NCBI GenBank assembly: GCA_015693905.1
Contig: CP065161.1
Coordinates: forward strand, 1,781,001-1,845,000
Length of the DNA stretch: 64,000 bases
Source of the DNA: Rhodobacterales bacterium HKCCA1288
GTDB lineage: Bacteria; Pseudomonadota; Alphaproteobacteria; Rhodobacterales; Rhodobacteraceae
Direction of reading: 5' to 3'
Position numbers and translations under genes: made by a program. Within the stretch, counting starts at the first letter, position 1. Each line of letters begins with the position of its first letter. Below, piece after piece: positions 19,545 to 29,296 of the stretch. Below the pieces are notes generated by a model that did no database searches, had not been told where the DNA came from, and saw nothing but the letters and a program-made list of their open reading frames with translations.

Positions 19545-21101
19545 ATGGAAAGCGCACAAGAACTGGCGCTCAATACAGGCGCATCTGCGCTCAGGATGGC
19601 GTATACCATCTTCCACGATGACGTTTCCATCGTGGATGCCCGCTATTATGGCAATAATGCCTCGTCAGCGATTTGGATGGGGGGTGACAGCACCTCATCG
19701 CGCCTGACCCCATCCGATACGGGCGTTGTTCTGTCTACGGGCTTTGTCAGCGATTTAACCAATGGCTCGGGGGCCACCAACCAATCCCTTGATACGACAG
19801 GCATAACGGGCGGCGGGCGTGATACCGATTTTGAAACCATCGCCGCGCGGCGCACATATGACGCAAGCATCTTGGAGGTGGATTTTATCCCCGACAATGC
19901 GCAAATGTCGCTGCAATTTACCTTCGCCTCAGAAGAATATCCCGAATTTGTAGGCTCGATCTTCAATGATCAGGTCGGCATTTGGATCAACGGCACCAAA
20001 GTCACGTCCCCTGTCTTTACCTTGGCCTCAATCAATTCTGTTTCTGACAACTCTAACAGCACGCTCTACATCGACAATGCCAGCGGCACCTATAATACCG
20101 AAATGGATGGGTTCACCACCACGCTTCGCGTGAGTTTTCCTGTCTCGGTCGGTGCGATCAATACGCTCAAAATTGGCATCACCGATGTTGGTGATCCAAC
20201 CCTTGATTCAGCAATCCTCATCGCGGGTGGCAGTATTCAAGGCATGGCGCTGAGTGCTGATGACAGCCTGCGCATCGCACAGCGCGCAACCAGCACTTTA
20301 GATGTTTTGGCCAATGACAGCGCAACAATGGCTGTCACCCAAATCAACGGCCAAGACATTCGCGCGGGGGAAACAATAACCCTTGCCTCTGGTCATCAGA
20401 TCACACTCTTGCCCGATGGCAAATTGTCGGTCACAGCACCCGCCCTTCCCGCGGGTGACACAGTTATCCGCAATTTCACCTATACCGCGACCAATTCAGA
20501 CGGCATCACCGACACCGCCTTTGTCACAATCACCACTGTGCCTTGCTTCGCCCGCGGCACAAAAATCAGAACGACCGAAGGGGATATTGCGATTGAAAAG
20601 CTAAGGGTCGGTATGATGGTCGAAACCCATGACGATGGCCCGCAGCCAATCCGTTGGATTGGCAGCCGCAAAGTGCCAGCGATCGGCAATCACGCCCCGA
20701 TTGTCATTGAGGAAGGCAGCCTTGGGTTTCACGGCACGCTGGTATTATCGCCCCAACACCGTGTGCTTGTGCGCGATATTCGCGCACAATTAATGTTCGG
20801 CGAGGAGGAGGTCTTGGTTGCGGCCAAAGATTTGATCAATGATGTCACGATCTATCGCCGCGAAGGCGGGGATGTGGAATATTTTCACATCCTGTTTGAC
20901 CACCACCAGATCATCACATCCGAGGGGCTTTTGACCGAAAGCTTTTACCCCGGAAAACAGGTCTTGCCCGAATTTGATGATGCGATCCGCGCCGAATTGT
21001 TCGACCTCTTTCCTGCCCTGCAAGAGAGCTGTGGCGCGGGTTATGGCGAATTGGTGCGGATGCCACTGCGCAGCTATGAGGCGCGGGCCATGATGGCTTA
21101 G
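19545..21101 (+). CDS. Choice-of-anchor L domain protein with C-terminal Hint domain
   Basis: A 518-residue secreted-type protein. Residues about 5-225 match the choice-of-anchor L beta domain, with '[19 protein letters not shown]' near the centre and '[12 protein letters not shown]'. A cadherin/VCBS-like stretch follows ('[19 protein letters not shown]'). A Hint_2 (hedgehog/intein-like) domain begins at '[19 protein letters not shown]', about residue 335, and runs through '[10 protein letters not shown]' and '[18 protein letters not shown]'. There is no ordinary signal peptide, so type I secretion is likely, but no transporter is nearby. The start at 19545 aligns with relatives; an in-frame TTG at 19500 would add 15 residues. 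Biological function unknown. Confidence 0.84.
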   Translation: MESAQELALNTGASALRMAYTIFHDDVSIVDARYYGNNASSAIWMGGDSTSSRLTPSDTGVVLSTGFVSDLTNGSGATNQSLDTTGITGGGRDTDFETIAARRTYDASILEVDFIPDNAQMSLQFTFASEEYPEFVGSIFNDQVGIWINGTKVTSPVFTLASINSVSDNSNSTLYIDNASGTYNTEMDGFTTTLRVSFPVSVGAINTLKIGITDVGDPTLDSAILIAGGSIQGMALSADDSLRIAQRATSTLDVLANDSATMAVTQINGQDIRAGETITLASGHQITLLPDGKLSVTAPALPAGDTVIRNFTYTATNSDGITDTAFVTITTVPCFARGTKIRTTEGDIAIEKLRVGMMVETHDDGPQPIRWIGSRKVPAIGNHAPIVIEEGSLGFHGTLVLSPQHRVLVRDIRAQLMFGEEEVLVAAKDLINDVTIYRREGGDVEYFHILFDHHQIITSEGLLTESFYPGKQVLPEFDDAIRAELFDLFPALQESCGAGYGELVRMPLRSYEARAMMA

Positions 21102-22546
21102 CGGGCCAGATCAAAAATGGCATCAACATCCAAATGCGTCTCCAGATGCTGTGCCAAATCATCCAAGACTGCACCGATCTGCGCCCGATAGCCGCCCGTG
21201 CTAATCTCGGCACCAAGACCCGCGAAGAACGCGGTGCGAAACCCGTCCTCTTGGAAAAGCCCGTGCAGGTAACTGCCCATTACCCGCCCATCGGCACTTA
21301 TCGCGCCATCGTTGTGACCGGCCAAAGCAGCAAAGGGACGGGTGCAATCAGGGCCTGAGGTCTCGCCCATATGGATTTCATAGCCCGAAACGGCGGCCCC
21401 CGTTGGAACATGGTGCGCCGCGCTGAGCGCCAGACGCTTCTGGGGTCGCATCAGGGTTTCAATCTCTAACAGACCCAAGCCGTCAGTCACCCCAACCGCG
21501 CCATCAAGCCCCTCAGGGTCGCTGATCCTGCGGCCAAGCATTTGATAGCCGCCACATAGGCCCAAGATCGCGCCGCCGCGCCGCCGATGCGCGGCCAGAT
21601 CAACATCCCAACCCTGCGCGCGCAAAAATTCCAAATCGGCCCGCGTGCTTTTTGATCCAGGCAGGATGACCAAATCAGCATCCGCTGGAATCACACGCCC
21701 CGCTTCAACCCAAGTGAGGCGCAGCTTGGGGTCTTGGGCAATCGGATCAAGATCATCGAAATTCGAAATCCGTGGAAATGCGAGGGCCGCAACATGAAAC
21801 GCGCCATCATGGGTCGGGGTTTTGCCCAGATCTACGCCATCCTCGGCGGGTAATTTCCAAGCATCGCCAAACCAAGGCACCACTCCAAACCCACGCCATC
21901 CTGTTTGCTCGGCAATATAGCGATATCCCTCATCAAAGAGGCGCGGATCACCCCGAAAGCGGTTGATCATAAACCCCGCAATTTGAACGCGATCTTGGTC
22001 GTCCAATACGGCTTTCGTCCCAACGATCTGTGCAATCACCCCACCACGATCAATATCGCCTGCGAGGATCACGGGGATATTTTCAGCACAGGCAAAACCC
22101 ATATTGGCGATATCACCTTTACGCAAATTGACCTCGGCAGCGCTGCCTGCCCCTTCGACAATCACAAGATCATGCTGCGCGGACAGCCGCGCAAAACTGT
22201 CTTGCACGGCCGCCAAGAGGCGCGGCTTCAACCCTTGGTAATCCTGCGCTTCGGCGCGGGTCAGACGCGCGCCTTGCACCACAATCTGCGCGCCTGTGCT
22301 GCTTTCGGGTTTGATCAAAACAGGGTTCATATCAACATGAGGCGCAAGACCTGCGGCCTCAGCCTGCACCGCCTGTGCGCGACCAATCTCGCCCCCTTCA
22401 GGGCAGACAGCCGCATTGTTCGACATATTTTGTGGCTTAAACGGCGCGACATTGATCCCACGCTTGCGCGCAGCACGGCACAGCCCCGCGACAAGCAATG
22501 ATTTGCCCACATTCGACCCTGTGCCTTGGATCATGACAGCGGGCAT
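21098..22546 (-). CDS. cobQ: Cobyric acid synthase
   Basis: Amidates four side chains of adenosyl-cobyrinate a,c-diamide in late cobalamin synthesis, using glutamine and ATP. 482 residues. The N-terminal P-loop ([20 protein letters not shown]), the '[13 protein letters not shown]' segment and the C-terminal class I amidotransferase with its nucleophile in '[12 protein letters not shown]' are all intact. It follows cobO by six bases in the same direction and its stop overlaps that of the Hint-protein gene. Confidence 0.97.
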   Translation of the reverse strand: MPAVMIQGTGSNVGKSLLVAGLCRAARKRGINVAPFKPQNMSNNAAVCPEGGEIGRAQAVQAEAAGLAPHVDMNPVLIKPESSTGAQIVVQGARLTRAEAQDYQGLKPRLLAAVQDSFARLSAQHDLVIVEGAGSAAEVNLRKGDIANMGFACAENIPVILAGDIDRGGVIAQIVGTKAVLDDQDRVQIAGFMINRFRGDPRLFDEGYRYIAEQTGWRGFGVVPWFGDAWKLPAEDGVDLGKTPTHDGAFHVAALAFPRISNFDDLDPIAQDPKLRLTWVEAGRVIPADADLVILPGSKSTRADLEFLRAQGWDVDLAAHRRRGGAILGLCGGYQMLGRRISDPEGLDGAVGVTDGLGLLEIETLMRPQKRLALSAAHHVPTGAAVSGYEIHMGETSGPDCTRPFAALAGHNDGAISADGRVMGSYLHGLFQEDGFRTAFFAGLGAEISTGGYRAQIGAVLDDLAQHLETHLDVDAIFDLAR

Positions 22547-22552
22547 AAGGCC

Positions 22553-23173
22553 TTAGAACTCCACGCCTTTTTGCGCAACAATACCTTGCTCACGGAATGG
22601 ATGCTTGACCTCGGTCATCTCGGTCACAAGATCGGCAATCTCAATCAATTCGGGCTTGGCATTGCGACCCGTCAAAACAACATGGGTCATTTCTGGCTTC
22701 TCTGTGACCAAAAATTCTACCACCTCTAGGATCGGAAGATAGTCATAGCGCAGAGCGATATTGATCTCGTCTAGAACAACCAATGACATATTGGGGTCTT
22801 TGATCATCGCTTTGGCTTCTTCCCAACCCGCACGCGCCGCTGCAATATCGCGCTCGCGGTCTTGGGTGTCCCACGTAAATCCTTCGCCCGACACAACAAA
22901 CTTGCATTCATTCGCGAAATGTTTGCGCAGGAATTCCTTTTCGCCTGTCACCCATGTGCCTTTGATGAATTGCACGACACCGCAAGGCATCCCATGGGCG
23001 ATGCAGCGCATAATCATCCCAAAAGCAGACGAGCTTTTGCCCTTGCCATTGCCTGTATGAACAATCACCAGACCTTTCTTCTCGCGCTTTTTCTCCGCCA
23101 TCATACGATCGCGCGCGGCCTTAATCTTCTGCATCTTTGCCTTGTGGCGCGCGTTAAGGTCTTCCTCGCTCAT
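22553..23173 (-). CDS. cobO: Cob(I)yrinic acid a,c-diamide adenosyltransferase
   Basis: Adds the adenosyl group to reduced corrinoids (CobO/BtuR/CobA family). 206 residues with the P-loop 'VIVHTGNGKGKSSSAFGM' near residue 35-52, 'QFIKGTWVTGEKEF' and 'LVVLDEINIALRYDYL'. The N-terminal basic helix before the P-loop is usual. Start overlaps the stop of the upstream unknown gene by four bases, and cobQ follows: a three-gene operon. Confidence 0.96.
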   Translation of the reverse strand: MSEEDLNARHKAKMQKIKAARDRMMAEKKREKKGLVIVHTGNGKGKSSSAFGMIMRCIAHGMPCGVVQFIKGTWVTGEKEFLRKHFANECKFVVSGEGFTWDTQDRERDIAAARAGWEEAKAMIKDPNMSLVVLDEINIALRYDYLPILEVVEFLVTEKPEMTHVVLTGRNAKPELIEIADLVTEMTEVKHPFREQGIVAQKGVEF

Positions 23174-23547
23174 GTCTCATCATCCTCGGCAAAATAGGGT
23201 GTCATCTGCGCGACTATGACCGAGTTTTCTTCCAAAGCGCGCATCATCAAAGCGCGTTCTTCTTCATCAATCTCAAGCCCCTGCGCCTCGCGTTCGGTCA
23301 AGGTGCCATAGCCCGTGACCTCAAGCGGGTTCATATCCGCCGTTTTCAGCACGGCAACCGTCTCGCGCACCGCTTCGGCCTCGTCCACGCCTGACGCGTA
23401 GCACAACAGCCCCGCCCCCGTTGCGCTGGTAGGCAGGCCATCCCCCTCGCGGCGACCCAGTTCAACAACAAGCGTATAAACATCCTGCGCGCGCTTAGGC
23501 TTGGCAGCGGCATCTTTGCTTGGCTTTGGTGTATTCTCTTTGCTCAT
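23170..23547 (-). CDS. Conserved small protein upstream of cobO, function unknown
   Basis: A 125-residue soluble acidic protein; not assigned to a named family. After a Lys/Pro-rich N-terminus it has 'YTLVVELGRREGDGLPTSA', 'GLLCYASGVDEAEAV' and 'GTLTEREAQG', and looks like a compact alpha/beta domain. The ATG at 23547 is preferred because the longer frame starts with unlike sequence. The 4-base overlap with cobO argues for a role linked to corrinoid metabolism, but nothing in the sequence proves it. Confidence 0.72.
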   Translation of the reverse strand: MSKENTPKPSKDAAAKPKRAQDVYTLVVELGRREGDGLPTSATGAGLLCYASGVDEAEAVRETVAVLKTADMNPLEVTGYGTLTEREAQGLEIDEEERALMMRALEENSVIVAQMTPYFAEDDET

Positions 23548-23668
23548 GGCTGCGGCATGGCCTGATTTCACAGCACAAGTCAAGCAAACCAGCGCATGTG
23601 ACATGGTCACAGACCATCAGGGGCCAGTATGTGATGATCTGTCATCGGCTATAGAAAGGAGTTTAGAT

Positions 23669-23857
23669 ATGACTCGCAATGCTGGGATGATCGACCGCGC
23701 GCTTCGCGTGATCTTAGGCGTGGCTCTTATTGCCATTGTATTTGTTGGCCCACAAACCGCTTGGGGTTGGGTGGGTCTGGTGCCTCTCTTGACAGGTTTG
23801 GTGGGCAATTGCCCTCTTTATACGATCCTGGGCATCAAGACCTGTAAGGCCTGCTAA
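23669..23857 (+). CDS. DUF2892-type small inner-membrane protein
   Basis: A 62-residue membrane protein with two hydrophobic helices (ALRVILGVALIAIVFVG and GWVGLVPLLTGLVG) and a Cys-containing end 'NCPLYTILGIKTCKAC'. This is the YgaP-C-terminal/DUF2892 pattern ('R..RIILG...T.....CPLY...GI.TC'). AAAGGAG lies eight bases before the ATG. In other bacteria this domain is fused to rhodanese; here it stands alone. Function unknown. Confidence 0.88.
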   Translation: MTRNAGMIDRALRVILGVALIAIVFVGPQTAWGWVGLVPLLTGLVGNCPLYTILGIKTCKAC

Positions 23858-23878
23858 GGCGTTTTCCACCAGACGGGA

Positions 23879-23901
23879 CAAGGTAAAACCGTTTTACCTT
23901 G
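23879..23901. repeat. 23-base perfect palindrome ahead of mtgA
   Basis: CAAGGTAAAAC, a single C, then GTTTTACCTTG: 11-base arms with no mismatch. It lies 21 bases after the DUF2892 gene stop and 54 bases before the mtgA start. It could be a regulator's operator or a hairpin at the transcript end. There is no clear T tract after the right arm, so a standard terminator is less likely. Confidence 0.7.
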
Positions 23902-23955
23902 CGGGCTGATCCGCGTAGTTTGTCAAAAACCAGATAAATTGGCAGAGCAAGCAGG

Positions 23956-24669
23956 TTGGCCCGCAAACGCAAAGATAAAAAATCCCACGAGGATCGTGGC
24001 CTGACGCAGCGCGTGGGTCGCGTTTTTTGGCGTGTCGGGTTTTCGGCGGTCGCTCTAGTGCTGCTGTGGATCATTGCTTATCGCTTTCTTCCTGTGCCAA
24101 CCACGGCCTATATGATCAGCGAGGCACGGCGCATCGGCACAATCGACCAGACATGGCGCCCGCTAGAAGAGATTTCCCCAAATTTACAAAGAGCCGTGGT
24201 CGCGGCAGAGGATGCAAATTTTTGCGCCCATTGGGGGTTCGACATGAGCGCAATTCGTGACGCAATTTCAGATGGCGCACAGCGCGGCGCATCCACGCTC
24301 AGCCAACAAACTGTGAAAAATGCGTTTTTGTGGCATGGCCGAAATTGGGGGCGCAAGGCGCTTGAAGCGGCACTGACCCCCGTGGTCGAGCTGATCTGGC
24401 CAAAATCGCGGGTGTTAGAGGTCTATCTCAATATCGCGGAATTTGATGCGGGCATTTTCGGGGCAGAGGCCGCCGCACAGCATTATTTTGGGGTGAGTGC
24501 CGCTGATTTGACATTGGCACAAGCCGCGCGCCTCGCAGCGGTGCTGCCAGCGCCAAAGGATCGATCTGCTGCAAACCCCTCCCCATGGCTGTTGGAGCGC
24601 GCTGCAAGCATTACCGATGGGGCGGCGACCATCGCCAATGATGGGCGCGATGATTGCTTTGCGAATTGA
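23956..24669 (+). CDS. mtgA: Monofunctional peptidoglycan glycosyltransferase
   Basis: Polymerises lipid II into glycan strands at the outer face of the inner membrane (GT51 family, no transpeptidase domain). 237 residues: a basic N-terminus, one membrane anchor (VGFSAVALVLLWIIAYRF), then the catalytic motifs 'VVAAEDANFCAHWGFD' (with the catalytic Glu), 'GASTLSQQTVKNAFLW' and 'RVLEVYLNIAEFDAGIFG'. The likely start is TTG at 23956 since no ATG or GTG precedes the membrane helix. A palindrome lies just upstream. Confidence 0.93.
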   Translation: MARKRKDKKSHEDRGLTQRVGRVFWRVGFSAVALVLLWIIAYRFLPVPTTAYMISEARRIGTIDQTWRPLEEISPNLQRAVVAAEDANFCAHWGFDMSAIRDAISDGAQRGASTLSQQTVKNAFLWHGRNWGRKALEAALTPVVELIWPKSRVLEVYLNIAEFDAGIFGAEAAAQHYFGVSAADLTLAQAARLAAVLPAPKDRSAANPSPWLLERAASITDGAATIANDGRDDCFAN

Positions 24670-24726
24670 ATTCCCCACCCAGACAGGGCAAAACCCTCGC
24701 GACCAATGAGTTAGAGCAAAACCCAA

Positions 24727-25398
24727 ATGAACACGCCGCGCCTCTACCACTTCGCCCTATCGCCCTTTTGCCGCAAAGTGCGCTTGGTTCTGGCGGAGAA
24801 AAAAATCGAAGTCGAATTGGTGGAAGAACGCTATTGGGAAGGCAGCCCGGATCACCTGCGCCGCAACCCTGCAGGTAAGGTCCCCGTTCTCAAGATTGAC
24901 GGCGTCTTCCTGAGTGAAAGCCAAGCCATTTGCGAATATCTCGAGGAAAAACATCCTGAGCCAGAACTGATCCCAGAAGACATCAAAGCCCGCGCCGAAG
25001 TGCGCCGCCTGTGTTTCTGGTTTGATGATAAATTCCACCATGATGTGACCAAGAACCTCGTCTATGAACGCGTGAACAAAAAGCTGATGCGCGCGGGATA
25101 CCCTGATGGGCGGGCGGTCAAAACTGGCGCAAGCCAGATCAAATTCCATCTGGATTACATGGCATGGCTGCTAGATCATCGCCGTTGGTTGGCGGGAGAT
25201 CGCATGACCTTGGCCGATTTCACCGCAGCGGCGCACCTATCCTGTCTTGATTACATCTCAGATGTGGATTGGAACCGATCTGAGATCGTCAAAGACTGGT
25301 ATGCAAAGGTCAAATCGCGTCCTGCATTCCGTTCCATTTTGGCGGATCAAATCTCGGGTTTCCCGCAGCCGCCCCATTACGCGAATTTGGACTTTTGA
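24727..25398 (+). CDS. Glutathione S-transferase-fold protein, possibly FzlA
   Basis: A 223-residue two-domain GST: thioredoxin-like N-domain ('[20 protein letters not shown]', '[19 protein letters not shown]') and helical C-domain ('[19 protein letters not shown]'). The C-domain phrases '[12 protein letters not shown]' and '[10 protein letters not shown]' are the kind I associate with FzlA, the GST-like FtsZ-binding protein of Caulobacter, so an FtsZ-linked role is possible; an ordinary GST cannot be excluded. The last bases overlap the TTG start of queG. Confidence 0.8.
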   Translation: MNTPRLYHFALSPFCRKVRLVLAEKKIEVELVEERYWEGSPDHLRRNPAGKVPVLKIDGVFLSESQAICEYLEEKHPEPELIPEDIKARAEVRRLCFWFDDKFHHDVTKNLVYERVNKKLMRAGYPDGRAVKTGASQIKFHLDYMAWLLDHRRWLAGDRMTLADFTAAAHLSCLDYISDVDWNRSEIVKDWYAKVKSRPAFRSILADQISGFPQPPHYANLDF

Positions 25399-26429
25399 GC
25401 GCGCTGAAGCAGACCCTAACGACCGAGGCCAAAGCCATAGGTTTTGCCAAAATTGGTGTTTGTCGACCCACAGATATCGCTGAAGCAGGGGCGCGCATGC
25501 ACGCGTTTGTGGCGGCAGGGCATCATGGCCAAATGGGATGGTTGGCAGATCGCATTGCGTGGCGTTCTGATCCAAGCGTGCTTTGGCCCGAAGCGAAATC
25601 GGTGATCATGTTGGCTGATCTTTACACGCCAAACCATGACCCGCTTGCGATTTTGCAAGAGAAATCCCGCGCTGCGATTTCGGTCTATGCGCAAAACAAA
25701 GACTATCATGATGTGGTCAAGAAACGGCTCAAACGCCTCGGGCGGTGGCTGCTGGAACAAGCAGGCGAAGACCATCAGATCAAGGTATTTGTTGATACGG
25801 CCCCCGTGATGGAGAAACCCCTTGCGCAGGCTGCAGGGCTGGGGTGGCAGGGCAAACATACCAATCTCTTGGCGCGGGATTTGGGCAATTTCTTTTTCTT
25901 GGGTGCCATTTTCACAACGGTTCCTCTCGAACCAGACAGCCCAGACGTCAGCCATTGCGGAAGTTGCACAGCCTGCCTTGATATTTGCCCAACAAAAGCC
26001 TTCCCCGCGCCCTACCAATTGGATGCGCGGCGGTGCATTTCTTACCTCACAATCGAACATAAAGGCCCGATTGATCCTGACCTGAGATCCGCTTTGGGAA
26101 ATCGTATTTACGGCTGCGATGATTGTCTGGCCGTTTGCCCTTGGAATAAATTTGCTCAAACAGCGACCGAGATGCGCTATGCCCCGCGCGATGATCTGCG
26201 CGCACCCAATTTAGCGAAGTTGGTGCAGCTTGATGATCAAGGGTTCCGCGATAGGTTTTCAGGATCACCGATCAAACGCATTGGGCGGGATCGGTTTGTG
26301 CGCAATGTGCTTTATGCAATTGGCAATAGCGGCGATGCAGGCTTGATTGAAATGGCGCGCAGTTTGGTGGATGATCCTGACGCGGCCGTATCGGATGCCG
26401 CCAAATGGGCTTTGGAGCAACGACCATGA
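25395..26429 (+). CDS. queG: Epoxyqueuosine reductase
   Basis: Last step of queuosine tRNA modification: reduces epoxyqueuosine using a cobalamin cofactor and two [4Fe-4S] clusters. 344 residues with both cluster motifs '[16 protein letters not shown]' and '[13 protein letters not shown]', and the catalytic-region '[19 protein letters not shown]'. The TTG start (TTGA) overlaps the stop of the GST gene; no better start is present. It is a B12 user in a window that also holds B12 synthesis and uptake genes. Confidence 0.96.
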   Translation: MSALKQTLTTEAKAIGFAKIGVCRPTDIAEAGARMHAFVAAGHHGQMGWLADRIAWRSDPSVLWPEAKSVIMLADLYTPNHDPLAILQEKSRAAISVYAQNKDYHDVVKKRLKRLGRWLLEQAGEDHQIKVFVDTAPVMEKPLAQAAGLGWQGKHTNLLARDLGNFFFLGAIFTTVPLEPDSPDVSHCGSCTACLDICPTKAFPAPYQLDARRCISYLTIEHKGPIDPDLRSALGNRIYGCDDCLAVCPWNKFAQTATEMRYAPRDDLRAPNLAKLVQLDDQGFRDRFSGSPIKRIGRDRFVRNVLYAIGNSGDAGLIEMARSLVDDPDAAVSDAAKWALEQRP

Positions 26430-27283
26430 TCCTCTTGTCTTTTGGCCACGGCTATAGCGCAAGCGCGCTTGAACGGCGATTGCTGCCACAAGGCTGGGAG
26501 ATTATCGCCACGACCCGCGACCCCAAAAAGGCCGAGGCACTGCGCGCGCGGGGGTTATCTGCACGGGTTTGGGGGCGTGATGATCTCTCTGCCGATATCG
26601 CGCGTGCCACTCATATTCTATCATCCATTGCCCCTGAGGGCGGGCGCGATCCTGTTTTGGGCGCATGGGGCGGGGCGCTTGCACCTTGCTTGGATGAAAA
26701 AGCATGGATTGGGTATCTGTCGACCACGGGCGTTTATGGCGATCACGGGGGGGCGTGGGTGGATGAAACCAGCCCGCTCACCCCCAACACGGATCGCGGA
26801 CGCGCCCGCGTTGCGGCAGAAAGCGAATGGGCCGCCGTTTGCCGCCAAACCAAGGCGCCGTTACATATTTTCCGTCTGGCAGGAATTTATGGCCCCCATC
26901 GTGGCCCGTTTGAAAAACTGCGAAACGGGACAGCGCGGCGCATTATCAAAGAGGGACAAGTGTTTTCACGGATCCATGTTGAGGATATCGCGATGGCGCT
27001 AGAGGCCTCGATGACGGCGCAAAAGCGCGGGGCTGTTTACAATATATGCGATGACATGCCCGCCCCTCCCGAAGATGTGATTGCCTATGGGGCCGAGTTA
27101 CTGGGCCTGCCAATTCCACCTGCAATCGCGTTTGAACACGCCGATTTGGGGCCGATGGCAGCCAGTTTTTATTCAGAAAATAAGCGGGTCAAGAATGACC
27201 ATGTGAAAGCTGATCTTGGCCTTTCATGGCTCTATCCCGACTATAAATCAGGGCTAAAGGCCATTCTTGCGGCAGGCGGGTAA
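26426..27283 (+). CDS. SDR-type NAD(P)-dependent epimerase-like protein (YeeZ-like)
   Basis: A 285-residue extended short-chain dehydrogenase. The nucleotide loop is '[17 protein letters not shown]' (GxGxxA type), with '[18 protein letters not shown]' holding the Ser/Tyr region and '[17 protein letters not shown]' further on. It is closest to the YeeZ group of unknown substrate. The start ATG overlaps the queG stop by four bases (ATGA), so it belongs to the same operon. Confidence 0.84.
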   Translation: MILLSFGHGYSASALERRLLPQGWEIIATTRDPKKAEALRARGLSARVWGRDDLSADIARATHILSSIAPEGGRDPVLGAWGGALAPCLDEKAWIGYLSTTGVYGDHGGAWVDETSPLTPNTDRGRARVAAESEWAAVCRQTKAPLHIFRLAGIYGPHRGPFEKLRNGTARRIIKEGQVFSRIHVEDIAMALEASMTAQKRGAVYNICDDMPAPPEDVIAYGAELLGLPIPPAIAFEHADLGPMAASFYSENKRVKNDHVKADLGLSWLYPDYKSGLKAILAAGG

Positions 27284-27371
27284 TCTTTAGCGCGCAAAAT
27301 TTCAGTTTTGCGAGCGCCCAAATTCAAGTATGCGCAGCCACAAGAGCAGCTTTTCATATTTCAGGCCCGTC

Positions 27372-27866
27372 ATGAGTATACGCCGCGGTTTTATCGTGTT
27401 TGTCTTTGCCACTGCCCTGAGCGGGTGCGTGTCAAAAACAATTCCGACTTATACAGGCCCTGAGGTAACGCGCATTGTCCTCGACAAAAACGAGCGCGAA
27501 TTGACGCTCTTGCATAATGACCAAGTGCTGCGCAGCTATGATGTGGAACTGGGCTTTGCACCCGAAGGGCATAAGCAATTCGAAGGCGATGGTCGCACGC
27601 CAGAAGGGCGATATTACATCGACCGCCGCAATCCCAATTCAGCCTTTTACCTGTCAATCGGGCTAAGTTATCCGAACGCCCAAGACCGCGCCTTCGCGCG
27701 CGCGCGTGGGCGATCACCTGGGGGCGATATTTTCATCCACGGGACCCCGGCGAGCGTGATGTTTCGCAATGATTGGACGGCGGGGTGTATTGCTGTCTCA
27801 AACGCCGAAATGCGTGAGATTTATTCAATGGTGAACCTACGCACACCGATTGACATCTATCCGTGA
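27372..27866 (+). CDS. L,D-transpeptidase (YkuD) lipoprotein
   Basis: A 164-residue YkuD-domain protein that should make or anchor 3-3 peptidoglycan bonds in the periplasm. It starts with a lipoprotein signal (hydrophobic helix ending 'ALSGC', lipobox Cys about residue 19). The catalytic motif is 'IFIHGTPASVMFRNDWTAGCIAVSN', split here as HGT...S...GCIAVSN, with the nucleophilic Cys in 'GCIAVS'. The usual second His of H-x(14,17)-S/T-x-G-C is replaced in this subgroup (NDWTAGC). An ATG at 27330 would add 14 residues before the signal and is less likely. Confidence 0.88.
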   Translation: MSIRRGFIVFVFATALSGCVSKTIPTYTGPEVTRIVLDKNERELTLLHNDQVLRSYDVELGFAPEGHKQFEGDGRTPEGRYYIDRRNPNSAFYLSIGLSYPNAQDRAFARARGRSPGGDIFIHGTPASVMFRNDWTAGCIAVSNAEMREIYSMVNLRTPIDIYP

Positions 27867-27870
27867 TCCG

Positions 27871-28401
27871 TCACCCACGGGGGCCAAAGGCCGCGCGGCG
27901 GCTGTCACCGACCATGAGCACCCACCAAATTTTTCCAGCATCTTCTTGGAAATACCCAAGCCCCAAGTCGCGGCCACTTGGGTCAAGAATGACGGCCCTT
28001 GTGTCAGGCTGCGCCATCCATGCCCGCAGGGTTTCAAGCTCGCCTTCATAGGTTTCCGAGATATTTTCACCCAAAACCGCCCCCGCATAACCCGCGCGCC
28101 TTGCGCGATCTATGGGTGATGAGCCGTCCGAGCCAAAATGCCATGGTCGATTTTGCACAGACATATCGCGGGCATGGGTCGATGCGGCTGCAATCAACCC
28201 ACTATCAAGCCCGAGCGCAGGGGCTTGAGCGGAGGCGCGCAGAAGATTGACCGCGTCCAAGACCCGAAACTGCACTTCAGCGCGATCCGCCTGATCCAGC
28301 CGATAAATCCGCACCGAGTTTGGGTCAGGCCGCGTGGGCGCACCAATTTGGCAGCCCGCAACCAACACTGTCAGCCCCATGAGGAAGATTATTCGCATCA
28401 C
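27871..28401 (-). CDS. CAP-domain (SCP-like) lipoprotein
   Basis: A 176-residue lipoprotein (MMRIIFLMGLTVLVAGC; lipobox Cys17) with a CAP/SCP domain: 'VLDAVNLLRASAQAPALGLD' start, 'AASTHARDMS' with the metal-type His, 'RARRAGYAGAVLGENI' and the closing 'GLGYFQEDAGKIWWVLMVG'. Bacterial CAP proteins are mostly uncharacterised; secretion and cell-envelope location are supported by the signal. It is convergent with the YkuD lipoprotein gene, with five bases between stops. Confidence 0.88.
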   Translation of the reverse strand: MMRIIFLMGLTVLVAGCQIGAPTRPDPNSVRIYRLDQADRAEVQFRVLDAVNLLRASAQAPALGLDSGLIAAASTHARDMSVQNRPWHFGSDGSSPIDRARRAGYAGAVLGENISETYEGELETLRAWMAQPDTRAVILDPSGRDLGLGYFQEDAGKIWWVLMVGDSRRAAFGPRG

Positions 28402-28542
28402 GCCTGCGGCCTTTTAATCATCCCAAGCTTCGCAAAAGCGCGACATTGGTCACAAATGCGATCTCGAAATTGCAAAATTGCAAAAATAGAAGTAAATCAT
28501 ACCTAAAATATAAATAAGCAGTTTCGCAAGAGGTAGAGCATC

Positions 28543-29148
28543 ATGGCAAAGTCAAAGCCTATGAAACGAAGGCCATTTATGGTGGGGCTTGGCGCAAGCG
28601 CATTGACGCTGAGCGCAGGTAATCCCGCCTTGGCGCAAAGCCTTGCGGATAGCACCGAAATTGAAGCGGATATCTCGCATTCTGTGCCACGAAATATCTC
28701 TAGTTTTCGGACCTTGGATTGGCGGCCCTATTTCACCAATACCCAAAACGGGGCGATTTTGGTGGATTTGACCTCGCGCGCACTGCACTTCTGGAGCGCC
28801 GATCAATCTATCTATCGGCTGTATCCGACATCGGTTCCAATGAGCGAAGACCTGACCCGCCGTGGTCGCACGGAGGTGGTGCGCCGTGTCGAAGGCCCCG
28901 ATTGGAGCCCGACCCCAGCCATGAAGGAACGCAACCCAGAATGGCCCGATTATGTGCCACCTGGCCCAGATAACCCATTAGGAACACACGCACTTTATCT
29001 GTCGTGGCAATTCTATCGCATCCACGGAACGCATGACACGCGCAAGATTGGTCGGCGGTCGTCAAACGGATGTATTGGGCTTTATAACGAACATATTGCA
29101 GAACTTTACAATTTGGCGCGCATTGGCACGCAAGTGTTGCTAATTTGA
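28543..29148 (+). CDS. Exported L,D-transpeptidase (ErfK/YbiS family)
   Basis: A 201-residue YkuD-domain enzyme. The N-terminus has a twin-arginine-like signal (KRRPFMVGLGASALTLSAG) ending near 'ALAQS'. The catalytic region is 'YRIHGTHDTRKIGRRSSNGCIGLYN' read in two parts: YRIHGT (His) and RRSSNGCIGLYN (Ser/Cys), so the full H...S-x-G-C motif is present. A second in-frame ATG at 28561 is possible, but AGAGGTAGAG precedes 28543. It is preceded by an AT-rich leader. It should build 3-3 crosslinks or attach proteins to peptidoglycan. Confidence 0.92.
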   Translation: MAKSKPMKRRPFMVGLGASALTLSAGNPALAQSLADSTEIEADISHSVPRNISSFRTLDWRPYFTNTQNGAILVDLTSRALHFWSADQSIYRLYPTSVPMSEDLTRRGRTEVVRRVEGPDWSPTPAMKERNPEWPDYVPPGPDNPLGTHALYLSWQFYRIHGTHDTRKIGRRSSNGCIGLYNEHIAELYNLARIGTQVLLI

Positions 29149-29296
29149 CGACACCACAAAAATCGCAAAGACGAACAGATGCGGATTCCATTGCATTTTG
29201 CGTGCAATCCTGAATATAGACATATTTACGAGGTACAGTCTTGGGTGCCCGTATAAAGCGCAATAATGCGCATTTGGGCGTATCTTGGAGGATACA

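Noticed and set aside
28470-28483. TTGCAAAATTGCAA before the exported L,D-transpeptidase
   Set aside because: Two TTGCAA hexamers, each self-complementary, in AT-rich DNA. Short, not symmetrical overall, and without a partner site, so it is not strong enough to call an operator.
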